Below, one piece after another: positions 1-5,333 of a DNA stretch of 7,539 nucleotides (positions within the stretch are counted from its first letter, which is position 1; each line of letters opens with the position of its first letter). The position numbers and the translations under genes were made by a program. The notes beneath the pieces are model-generated. The model saw only the letters and a program-made list of their open reading frames with translations, had not been told where the DNA came from and ran no database searches. The stretch comes from Rhodospirillales bacterium (lineage in GTDB: Bacteria > Pseudomonadota > Alphaproteobacteria > Rhodospirillales > JADHTD01). Where the stretch lies: assembly GCA_016776525.1 (NCBI GenBank), contig JADHTD010000123.1:1-7539 (forward strand), given 5' to 3'.

Positions 1-231
1 CACCTGCTGCGGGCTGGCGTCGACGCCGGTAACATCGGCGCCGGCAGCGGCAATTTTTTCGGTCAGGACACCGTCGCCGCAGCCGAGGTCGAGGATTTGT
101 TCACCTGAAACGGGGGCAAGGAGGTCGAGAACCGGTTCACCCAGTTCGGCGACAAACCCGGCGTTCCGGGCATAGCGTTCCGGATTCCAGGTCTGACGGT
201 CAGCCGGAGAGGGGGTGTTATTGGGCGCCAT
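1..231 (-). CDS. Class I SAM-dependent methyltransferase, N-terminal part (cut by window edge)
   Basis: Reading the minus strand from an ATG at 231 gives 77 open codons to the window edge. The protein begins MAPNNTPSPADRQTWNPERY. Residues 46-54 are ILDLGCGDG, the glycine-rich SAM-binding motif I of the Rossmann-like methyltransferase fold, and D71 in VTGVDAS sits where the acidic residue that binds the SAM ribose normally lies at the end of strand beta 2. The region before it (WNPERYARNAGFVAELGEPVL) resembles small soluble methyltransferases annotated as trans-aconitate-type or UbiE/UbiG-like, but the acceptor-specific part is outside the window, so the substrate cannot be named. The start is supported by an AGGAAAG Shine-Dalgarno sequence just upstream. 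It lies 53 bp after the NDUFA12-like gene on the same strand and probably shares its transcript. Family assignment is sure; function is open. Confidence 0.88.
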   Translation of the reverse strand, partial: MAPNNTPSPADRQTWNPERYARNAGFVAELGEPVLDLLAPVSGEQILDLGCGDGVLTEKIAAAGADVTGVDASPQQV

Positions 232-284
232 CGGCTTTCCTGGGTCAAATCCGTTGCAGGCTGCACATCAATCGCCGGCAATAA

Positions 285-644
285 TTAGGAATCCGGGGTC
301 CAGGCTTCGTAATCACCGGTGGCCTGAGCCCGCTTGCCGCCCTTGTAGTCATGGCCGCTGGGCCGGTAGGCATCGTCGGTTCCCGTCATATTGGGGGCAT
401 GGGCCTTTTGCCAGGCTTTGGCCTGGGCCGCTTCTTCCGTCAAGGGGCGATCCGTCGTGTGGTGCAGCCAGACATGCCATTCCGGCGGCACCGTCGATGC
501 TTCGGCACGGCCCCGGTAGATGACCCAGCGCCGTTCCCGCCCCTGCAGGCGTTTGCCTTTGGAACGGTAATACCGGTTGCCGAACTCGTCGGTCCCGACC
601 AGTTCCCCTTTAAGCCATGTCATAAAGCGCGTTCCGAGAATCAT
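285..644 (-). CDS. NDUFA12-like (B17.2) accessory subunit of NADH:ubiquinone oxidoreductase
   Basis: A protein of 119 residues that matches the NDUFA12 / 17.2-kDa complex I subunit family, found in mitochondria and Alphaproteobacteria. Visible hallmarks are TDEFGNRYY at 18-26, RRWVIYRG at 38-45, and EASTVPPEWHVWLHHTTDRP at 48-67, which is the family signature. In respiratory complex I this supernumerary subunit lies at the matrix/cytoplasmic side near the junction of the peripheral arm; it carries no cofactor and supports assembly or stability. There is no signal peptide or membrane span, and the C-terminal third is polar and probably extended. The start at 644 gives MILGTRFMTW; a second ATG at 623 (MTWLKGELVG) is an equally family-like start with a weaker ribosome site. 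The ATG at 644 overlaps the stop of a possible upstream small frame as ATGA. A methyltransferase gene follows after 53 bp. Confidence 0.92.
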   Translation of the reverse strand: MILGTRFMTWLKGELVGTDEFGNRYYRSKGKRLQGRERRWVIYRGRAEASTVPPEWHVWLHHTTDRPLTEEAAQAKAWQKAHAPNMTGTDDAYRPSGHDYKGGKRAQATGDYEAWTPDS

Positions 645-781
645 GCCTGTGCAACTCCGACTAAATGACCGCCGCTGTCATGATCAGCGGCAAAAACAAT
701 ACCTGCCAACAGCGGCGCAAATATGGCACCCGTATGGGTTCCCGTCCAGTCCTGCTTGTCCTTAAACTGGCGGCCCTCCAA
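641..781 (-). CDS. Possible small protein translationally coupled to the NDUFA12-like gene
   Basis: In the minus strand an open frame ends with a TGA that overlaps the ATG of the NDUFA12-like gene by four bases (ATGA), the usual geometry of translational coupling. From a TTG at 781 it encodes 46 residues: a charged start (LEGRQFKDKQDW), a hydrophobic stretch at about 19-32 (AIFAPLLAGIVFAA), and a polar end (DHDSGGHLVGVAQA). The composition looks more like real protein than its neighbouring frames, but there is no ATG, no clear Shine-Dalgarno sequence before the TTG, and an in-frame stop (TAA) lies nine codons upstream of the TTG. I do not recognise the family. It could be a leader peptide, a small membrane-associated protein, the end of a decayed gene, or chance. 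Confidence 0.25.
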   Translation of the reverse strand: MEGRQFKDKQDWTGTHTGAIFAPLLAGIVFAADHDSGGHLVGVAQA

Positions 782-870
782 GAAATGCCCGGCAACCGGA
801 TGGCGTTAACCAACCCCCTATATATAGTATATCCAAATCCGGAATTTCAGCCCCTGATTTTCCGATTCTA

Positions 871-894
871 TTACATTACAGGTTCCTAATGTAA
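871..894. repeat. Perfect inverted repeat TTACATTA-N8-TAATGTAA
   Basis: The arms TTACATTA (871-878) and TAATGTAA (887-894) are exact reverse complements separated by eight bases. The dyad is AT-rich and lies in the intergenic island, so it could be a DNA-binding site for a dimeric regulator or a weak hairpin. There is no T-tract after it on either strand, so it is not an obvious terminator. Confidence 0.6.
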
Positions 895-971
895 GAATGC
901 TTTGGCCACAGATAACTGTCGCTATATCTTTATATATTAAACTAACTATGGAATATAAACTACTGATATTA

Positions 972-1001
972 CTTAATACTATCCTTCCGTATTAAGGGAT
1001 A
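972..1001. repeat. Perfect inverted repeat CTTAATAC-N9-GTATTAAG with an alternative overlapping stem
   Basis: CTTAATAC (972-979) and GTATTAAG (989-996) are exact reverse complements with a nine-base loop. A second, mutually exclusive stem can form between TATCCTT (980-986) and AAGGGATA (994-1001), with one bulged G. Two competing stems in 30 bases may reflect an RNA switch or simply overlapping binding dyads. Its centre is about 100 bp from that of the inverted repeat at 871-894. Confidence 0.55.
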
Positions 1002-1054
1002 ACCCACCCCCGTTTTGCACTCTTTCGTAAGCCGTTTTACCCGATTCAACGAAT

Positions 1055-1101
1055 GCCTCAGCGATAGAGGCTAAGTGCCCGTATACATTGGGCTAGGCAC
1101 T
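1055..1101 (+). repeat. Two adjacent hairpins upstream of the nrdJ promoter region
   Basis: The first hairpin pairs GCCTC (1055-1059) with GAGGC (1067-1071). Two bases later AGTGCC (1074-1079) pairs with GGCACT (1096-1101); a competing inner pairing CCC/GGG (1078-1080 with 1090-1092) is also possible. The tail after 1101 is T-rich but interrupted, so this is at best a weak plus-strand terminator. It could also be the end of a small RNA transcribed from the AT-rich island, or protein-binding dyads. Confidence 0.4.
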
Positions 1102-1128
1102 AAATCTTCCTTTTCCCAACTAAATCTT
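1099..1128 (+). repeat. Direct repeat ACTAAATCTT with a 20-bp period
   Basis: ACTAAATCTT occurs exactly at 1099-1108 and again at 1119-1128. The 20-bp start-to-start distance is about two helical turns, placing both copies on the same face of the DNA. They end 20 bp upstream of the first NrdR-like box, where a transcription activator would be expected to bind. Confidence 0.55.
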
Positions 1129-1153
1129 GTTGCTGCCCCCAGGGGCTTATGCT
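1126..1153 (+). promoter_or_regulatory. Candidate sigma-70-type promoter for nrdJ
   Basis: A possible -10 element TATGCT (1148-1153, four of six consensus bases) lies 15-16 bp after a TTGT-containing -35 candidate (CTTGTT/TTGTTG, 1126-1132). The spacing is short and the match modest. The -10 overlaps the first NrdR-like box, as expected for repression by NrdR. Other starts nearer 1190-1200 cannot be excluded. Confidence 0.3.
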
Positions 1154-1164
1154 ACATATCGTGC
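1149..1164 (+). promoter_or_regulatory. NrdR-box-like site 1 upstream of nrdJ
   Basis: ATGCTACATATCGTGC matches 11 of 16 positions of the NrdR box acaCwAtATaTwGtgt, including 8 of the 10 core positions. NrdR is the zinc-finger/ATP-cone repressor that controls ribonucleotide reductase genes in most bacteria. The gene it precedes and the exact 31-bp spacing to a second site make the assignment much stronger than the match alone. Confidence 0.6.
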
Positions 1165-1179
1165 GTTCGCTCTGGGCAG

Positions 1180-1195
1180 GCACATGATATTGTGT
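1180..1195 (+). promoter_or_regulatory. NrdR-box-like site 2 upstream of nrdJ
   Basis: GCACATGATATTGTGT matches 13 of 16 positions of the NrdR box consensus, with mismatches at the first, sixth and seventh bases. It starts 31 bp after site 1; NrdR boxes typically come in pairs separated by an integral number of helical turns, most often about 31 bp. It ends 106 bp before the nrdJ start codon. Confidence 0.65.
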
Positions 1196-1206
1196 ATTTA
1201 CGATAT

Positions 1207-1299
1207 CCCGGTGTCTATTGGGGGCAAAAACCGGGCCTCGGGGAGGAACCACGGGGGCCAGCGAAAATCATAAATTCTCTGTTTGTTGTTTTGGGGGCA
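1207..1299 (+). promoter_or_regulatory. Structured G-rich 5' leader of nrdJ
   Basis: CCCGGT (1207-1212) can pair with ACCGGG (1230-1235). G-runs at 1220-1224, 1233-1235, 1240-1243 and 1253-1257, with loops of 8, 4 and 9 bases, could form a long-loop G-quadruplex in the mRNA. The nonamer TTGGGGGCA occurs at 1218-1226 and again at 1291-1299; the second copy holds the only Shine-Dalgarno-like sequence for nrdJ, four bases before its ATG. The leader may therefore affect ribosome access. I do not see the conserved core of a cobalamin riboswitch here. Confidence 0.35.
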
Positions 1300-1301
1300 G
1301 C

Positions 1302-4300
1302 ATGCGCATTACGCGATTCTTTACGTCGGAAAAATCATCTTCACCATACGATTCGATCACCTTTCGCCTGGCGACCAGTGAAATCCGCAATCCGGACGGC
1401 TCTGTCGTATTTCAGAAAGACGACATCGATATCCCGGAGGACTGGTCTCAAGTCGCCACCGATGTCCTGGCACAAAAGTATTTCCGCAAGGCCGGTGTTC
1501 CGGCCCGCTTGAAACCGGTCGTCGAAACCGATGTACCGACTTTCCTGTGGCGTCAGGTGCCGGACGAAGAGGCCCTGGAAGAACTGCCCGAAGACGAACG
1601 TTACACCGGTGAGCATAGCGCCAAGCAGGTCTTTGACCGGCTGGTCGGCACCTGGGCCTATTGGGGCTGGAAGGGCGGTTATTTCGATACCGAGGACGAT
1701 GCCCAGGCCTATTACGACGAAATGCGCTTCATCCTGTGCTCGCAGATGGGCGCTCCCAACTCACCGCAATGGTTCAACACCGGATTGCATTGGGCTTATG
1801 GCATCGACGGACCGTCGCAAGGCCATTCCTATGTCGATTTCAAAACCGGCAAGCTGGTCCGCTCCAAATCCTCCTATGAACACCCGCAACCCCATGCCTG
1901 TTTCATCCAGGGCATCCAAGACGACCTGGTCAACGAAGGCGGCATCATGGATCTGTGGGTGCGCGAAGCCCGCCTGTTCAAGTACGGTTCCGGCACCGGC
2001 TCCAACTTCTCCAACCTCAGGGGCGAGAATGAGAACTTGTCCGGCGGCGGCAAATCATCGGGTCTCATGAGTTTCCTGAAGATCGGCGACCGCGCCGCCG
2101 GGGCCATTAAATCGGGCGGCACCACGCGCCGCGCCGCCAAGATGGTGGTGGTCGACATCGACCACCCGGACATCGAGGACTTCATTTCCTGGAAAGCCCG
2201 GGAAGAACAGAAAGTTGCCGCCCTCGTCTCCGGTTCGAAAATCACCGCCAAGCACTTGGGCCAGATCATGGACGCCTGCCATTCCGATCCGGAAGGCGGC
2301 GAACCGCTGGTCAACGGCGCCAAATTCAACCCAAAAGAAAACAAGGCCCTGAAAAAAGCCGTCATCGCCGCCCGCAAGGCAATGGTCCCGGAGAACTATG
2401 TTCAGCGCGTCATCCAGTTCGCCGAACAAGGCTACCGGGAAATCGAATTCCAGGAATACAATACCGACTGGGATTCGGAAGCCTACATGACGGTTTCCGG
2501 CCAGAATTCCAACAACAGCGTGCGCGTTACCAACGACTTCCTGGAGAAGGTTGAAAACGACGGCGATTGGGATCTGGTCCGGCGCACCGACGGCGAATTG
2601 GCGAAAACGGTCAAAGCCCGCGATCTGTGGGAAGACATTGGCAACGCCGCCTGGGCCTGCGCCGATCCCGGTATGCAGTTCGACACCACCATCAACGAAT
2701 GGCATACCTGTCCGGAAAGCGGCCGTATCAACGCTTCCAATCCGTGTTCCGAATACATGTTCCTGGACGATACGGCCTGCAACCTGGCCTCTTTGAACCT
2801 GATGACGTTCCTGGGAAAAGATTTTGCCTTCGACGTCGCCGCTTTCGAGCATGCCGTGCGCTTGTGGACGATAACCTTGGAAATCTCGGTGCTGATGGCG
2901 CAATTCCCCTCGCCGCAGATCGCCGAACTGTCCTATGAGTTCCGCACCTTAGGCCTCGGTTTCGCCAACATTGGCGGTTACCTGATGGCTTCGGGGCACT
3001 CTTACGATTCCGACGAAGGCCGCGCCATCTGCGGCGCCATTTCGGCCTTGATGACCGGTGTTTCCTATGCCACCTCGGCGGAAATGGCCAGTGAACTGGG
3101 GGCCTTCCCGCGGTACGAGGAAAACGCCGAGCACATGCTTCGGGTGATCCGCAACCACCGCCGCGCCGCATACGGAAAAACGGAAGAGTACGAAGGCCTT
3201 TCCGTCAAGCCGGTGTCGCTCGACACCGCCGCCTGCCCGGACAAGGAACTGTCGCTGGCCGCCTGCGGCGCCTGGGACAAGGCCCTCAAACTGGGTGAGG
3301 AAAACGGTTTCCGCAACGCCCAGGTATCGGTCATTGCACCGACCGGCACCATTGGCCTAGTTATGGACTGCGATACCACCGGTATCGAACCCGATTTCGC
3401 CCTGGTCAAGTTCAAGAAGCTGGCCGGCGGCGGGTATTTCAAGATTATCAACCGCATGGTGCCTTTGGCCCTCCGCAATCTCGGATACGACGAAAACCAG
3501 ATCGAGGAGATGATCCTATACGCCACCGGCCAGGGCACCCTGAAGACGGCACAAGGCATCAACCATGAAACCTTGACGGAAAAAGGTTTCACCAAGGATG
3601 TCCTGAAAATCATCGAAGGTTCTCTGGTAGAAGCCTTTGATATTAAATTCGTCTTCAACAAGTTCACCCTCGGCGAAGAATTCTGCACGGAAACCCTTGG
3701 TTTCACGGCAGACCAGCTCGACGACATGTCGTTTGACATGCTCCGCGAGCTGGGCTTCGCCAGGGACCAAATCGAAGCCGCCAATATCCATGTGTGCGGC
3801 GCCATGACCCTGGAAGGTGCGCCTCACCTGAAAGATGAGCACCTGTCCATCTTCGATTGTGCCAATCCCTGCGGCCGCACCGGTAAACGCTACCTGTCGG
3901 TGGACAGCCATATCCGCATGATGGCGGCCAGCCAGCCGTTTATCTCCGGCGCCATCTCGAAGACCATCAACATGCCCCATTCGGCAACCATCGAGGACTG
4001 CAAGAGCGCTTATATGCTGTCCTGGAAATTGAGCATCAAGGCCAACGCCCTTTACCGGGACGGCTCCAAGCTGTCGCAGCCCCTGCAATCCTCCTTACTC
4101 GACGACGAGGACCTGGAGATGGCTGACGAGATCGCCGAACAGCCCGCCACCGCCAAGGCGGAAATCGTCGCCGAACGGATCATCGAACGGTTCGTGACCC
4201 GGCGCGGACGCCTGCCCCACCGGCGCAAGGGATATACCCAGAAGGCTACCGTCGGCGGCCATAAGGTGTATCTGCGCACCGGCGAATATGAAGACGGCAA

Positions 4301-5030
4301 GCTGGGCGAAATCTTCATCGATATGCATAAGGAAGGCGCCGCTTTCCGTTCGCTGATGAACAACTTCGCAATTGCCATCTCCATCGGCCTGCAATACGGC
4401 GTGCCGCTGGATGAATTCGTCGATGCCTATACTTTCACCCGCTTCGAGCCCTCGGGCATCGTCGAAGGCAACGATACCATCAAGATGGCAACCTCCATCA
4501 TCGACTACATCTTCCGGGAACTGGCTGTCTCCTATATGGGCCGCAACGACTTGGCCCACGTGGAACCCGGCGACCTGTCGCCCGACAGCATCGGCCGCGG
4601 CGATGAAAGCGACAGCCTGCCGGTGCCGGAAGATACCCTGGAAGTGGTCGAACGGCTGGCCAGTCAGGGCTACGTTCGCTCCAAGTTCCTGGTCGTCAAG
4701 GGCGGCGCCAGTAATAGCAGCGCTCCGGCTGTTGCATCCGTCAATAAAGGCAACGGCGGCGGCTCGGCGGTAACGGCATCGACAGCAACGGCCAGCGCCG
4801 CCGGCGGCGACGGTGGCGCCCAGGCCCTGGTTACCACCGAGGTCACGGAAAGCATATCTGTCGAAAATACGGTTATGGCATCAACGGACGCCCGCCTCGA
4901 TCAGGTCCGCGAAGCGCGGATGAAAGGATACGAAGGCGATTCCTGTGATGAGTGTGGAAATTTCACCCTGGTCCGAAACGGCACCTGCATGAAATGCCTG
5001 ACATGCGGGGCGACCAGCGGTTGCTCCTAA
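1302..5030 (+). CDS. nrdJ: Adenosylcobalamin-dependent (class II) ribonucleoside-diphosphate reductase
   Basis: A 1242-residue class II ribonucleotide reductase, reducing ribonucleotides to deoxyribonucleotides with coenzyme B12 as radical source, so it needs no oxygen. The catalytic motif NPCSE is at 480-484: C482 is the thiyl-radical cysteine, with N480 and E484. C200 (HACFIQG) and C493 (DTACNL) fit the active-site redox pair; the 11-residue step from C482 to C493 matches Thermotoga NrdJ. QNSNNSVRV is at 401-409 and APTGTIG at 679-685. A TSCPD-like domain covers about 984-1100, then a Gly/Ala/Ser-rich linker (about 1134-1180) leads to a tail with cysteines 1215, 1218, 1229, 1232, 1235 and 1241, a zinc-ribbon-like module that re-reduces the active site with thioredoxin. 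The ATG at 1302 is chosen because MRITRFFTSE matches how the long alphaproteobacterial forms begin; the frame is open 28 codons further from a TTG. Single gene, ended by its own terminator, probably controlled by NrdR. Confidence 0.97.
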   Translation: MRITRFFTSEKSSSPYDSITFRLATSEIRNPDGSVVFQKDDIDIPEDWSQVATDVLAQKYFRKAGVPARLKPVVETDVPTFLWRQVPDEEALEELPEDERYTGEHSAKQVFDRLVGTWAYWGWKGGYFDTEDDAQAYYDEMRFILCSQMGAPNSPQWFNTGLHWAYGIDGPSQGHSYVDFKTGKLVRSKSSYEHPQPHACFIQGIQDDLVNEGGIMDLWVREARLFKYGSGTGSNFSNLRGENENLSGGGKSSGLMSFLKIGDRAAGAIKSGGTTRRAAKMVVVDIDHPDIEDFISWKAREEQKVAALVSGSKITAKHLGQIMDACHSDPEGGEPLVNGAKFNPKENKALKKAVIAARKAMVPENYVQRVIQFAEQGYREIEFQEYNTDWDSEAYMTVSGQNSNNSVRVTNDFLEKVENDGDWDLVRRTDGELAKTVKARDLWEDIGNAAWACADPGMQFDTTINEWHTCPESGRINASNPCSEYMFLDDTACNLASLNLMTFLGKDFAFDVAAFEHAVRLWTITLEISVLMAQFPSPQIAELSYEFRTLGLGFANIGGYLMASGHSYDSDEGRAICGAISALMTGVSYATSAEMASELGAFPRYEENAEHMLRVIRNHRRAAYGKTEEYEGLSVKPVSLDTAACPDKELSLAACGAWDKALKLGEENGFRNAQVSVIAPTGTIGLVMDCDTTGIEPDFALVKFKKLAGGGYFKIINRMVPLALRNLGYDENQIEEMILYATGQGTLKTAQGINHETLTEKGFTKDVLKIIEGSLVEAFDIKFVFNKFTLGEEFCTETLGFTADQLDDMSFDMLRELGFARDQIEAANIHVCGAMTLEGAPHLKDEHLSIFDCANPCGRTGKRYLSVDSHIRMMAASQPFISGAISKTINMPHSATIEDCKSAYMLSWKLSIKANALYRDGSKLSQPLQSSLLDDEDLEMADEIAEQPATAKAEIVAERIIERFVTRRGRLPHRRKGYTQKATVGGHKVYLRTGEYEDGKLGEIFIDMHKEGAAFRSLMNNFAIAISIGLQYGVPLDEFVDAYTFTRFEPSGIVEGNDTIKMATSIIDYIFRELAVSYMGRNDLAHVEPGDLSPDSIGRGDESDSLPVPEDTLEVVERLASQGYVRSKFLVVKGGASNSSAPAVASVNKGNGGGSAVTASTATASAAGGDGGAQALVTTEVTESISVENTVMASTDARLDQVREARMKGYEGDSCDECGNFTLVRNGTCMKCLTCGATSGCS

Positions 5031-5035
5031 TGAGT

Positions 5036-5058
5036 AGGGAGATATTGAGAACCTCCCT
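5036..5058 (+). repeat. Short hairpin directly after nrdJ
   Basis: AGGGAG (5036-5041) pairs with CTCCCT (5053-5058) around an 11-base loop, six bases after the nrdJ stop codon. It has no T-tract and probably adds 3'-end structure upstream of the main terminator. Confidence 0.45.
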
Positions 5059-5067
5059 GGGAAACTT

Positions 5068-5112
5068 GGGGCGCGTTTCGGGATAGATATTCCGGAACGG
5101 CCCCTTTTTTTT
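5068..5112 (+). terminator. Intrinsic terminator of nrdJ
   Basis: GGGGC (5068-5072) pairs with GCCCC (5100-5104); after one bulged G the stem continues as CGTT/AACG (5074-5077 with 5096-5099) and CGG/CCG. The long GC-rich stem is followed at once by eight T residues (5105-5112). This is a textbook Rho-independent terminator 38 bases after the nrdJ stop, which separates nrdJ from the next gene. Confidence 0.93.
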
Positions 5113-5186
5113 ACGCCCTCCCCGCCTTCATAGCCTGAGACAACATTCCGAGTATTACCGCTAAGATCATAACCTTACGGCAGTTG

Positions 5187-5264
5187 TGGCTTAATTCCTC
5201 TTCTGGTATTCCGGGTGAATACCATATAAACTCACATCATCGTAGCTAACTTTGGCTTAATCCT
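5187..5264 (+). repeat. Direct repeat TGGCTTAAT(T)CCT flanking a dyad
   Basis: TGGCTTAATTCCT (5187-5199) recurs as TGGCTTAATCCT (5253-5264), one base shorter, with a 66-bp start-to-start distance. The two copies bracket the inverted repeat at 5204-5224 and the candidate -10 element, suggesting a set of regulator sites for the gene at 5334. Confidence 0.5.
5204..5230 (+). promoter_or_regulatory. Operator-like dyad and candidate promoter of the REC-MBL gene
   Basis: TGGTATTC (5204-5211) and GAATACCA (5217-5224) form a perfect 8-5-8 inverted repeat, a 21-bp dyad typical of a dimeric DNA-binding protein. It ends exactly where a good -10 candidate, TATAAA (5225-5230), begins; no good -35 exists at the right distance, so the dyad occupies the -35/spacer area as an activator or repressor site would. 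A start near 5237 would leave a leader of about 97 bases. The promoter is inferred; the dyad is plain in the sequence. Confidence 0.45.
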
Positions 5265-5308
5265 TTCGGATGCGGGGATCCGAAATCTGCCGGGTCGTTT
5301 TTAAAACG
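5264..5308 (+). repeat. Two hairpins in the leader of the REC-MBL gene
   Basis: TTTCGGAT (5264-5271) and ATCCGAAA (5278-5285) form a perfect 8-bp stem with a six-base GCGGGG loop. Eleven bases on, CGTTTT (5296-5301) and AAAACG (5303-5308) form a near-perfect palindrome around one T. Both lie between the candidate promoter and the start codon, so they could act in the mRNA leader or as DNA sites. The second ends 25 bp before the start codon. Confidence 0.5.
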
Positions 5309-5333
5309 GCTTGTGAGAATTTGAAGGCAGGGA

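Larger units (their letters stand above)
645..1301. other. Long divergent intergenic region between NDUFA12-like gene and nrdJ
   Basis: This 657-bp gap separates two divergent transcription units. Its first part (645 to about 810) is GC-rich and contains the possible small minus-strand frame. About 815-1000 is an AT-rich island, with two perfect inverted repeats and TA-rich tracts such as CTATATATAG at 818-827. About 1050-1301 looks like the nrdJ control region, with hairpins, a direct repeat, NrdR-like boxes and a G-rich leader. The plus-strand open frames here look non-coding: they have no family-like composition and no good ribosome sites. I found no tRNA, no complete riboswitch and no mobile-element ends. 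Confidence 0.7.

Noticed and set aside
815..830. CTATATATAG palindrome fitting the NrdR core perfectly
   Set aside because: It is a single site with no partner 21 or 31 bp away, lies about 480 bp from nrdJ, and sits in a TA-rich tract where such palindromes arise easily.
665..889. Plus-strand 74-codon open frame in the intergenic region
   Set aside because: It crosses from GC-rich into AT-rich sequence without a change of frame quality, has no ribosome site and no family resemblance, and is antisense to the better small minus-strand frame.
1218..1301. N-terminal extension of NrdJ by 28 residues from a TTG
   Set aside because: The extra residues (starting MGAKTGPRGG) do not resemble the family, whereas the ATG at 1302 gives the expected MRITRFFT start.
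1196..1301. Cobalamin riboswitch in the nrdJ leader
   Set aside because: I could not find the conserved B12-box core or the expected multi-helix layout in about 100 bases, and such switches normally repress B12-independent enzymes, not the B12-dependent one.
1075..1512. Plus-strand 145-codon open frame overlapping the nrdJ start
   Set aside because: It runs through the nrdJ control region and then out of frame inside a certain gene; its composition is that of a shadow frame.
2055..2903. Long minus-strand open frame (282 codons) antisense to nrdJ
   Set aside because: It is the usual antisense shadow of a GC-rich gene with strong codon bias; it has no ribosome site and shows no domain.
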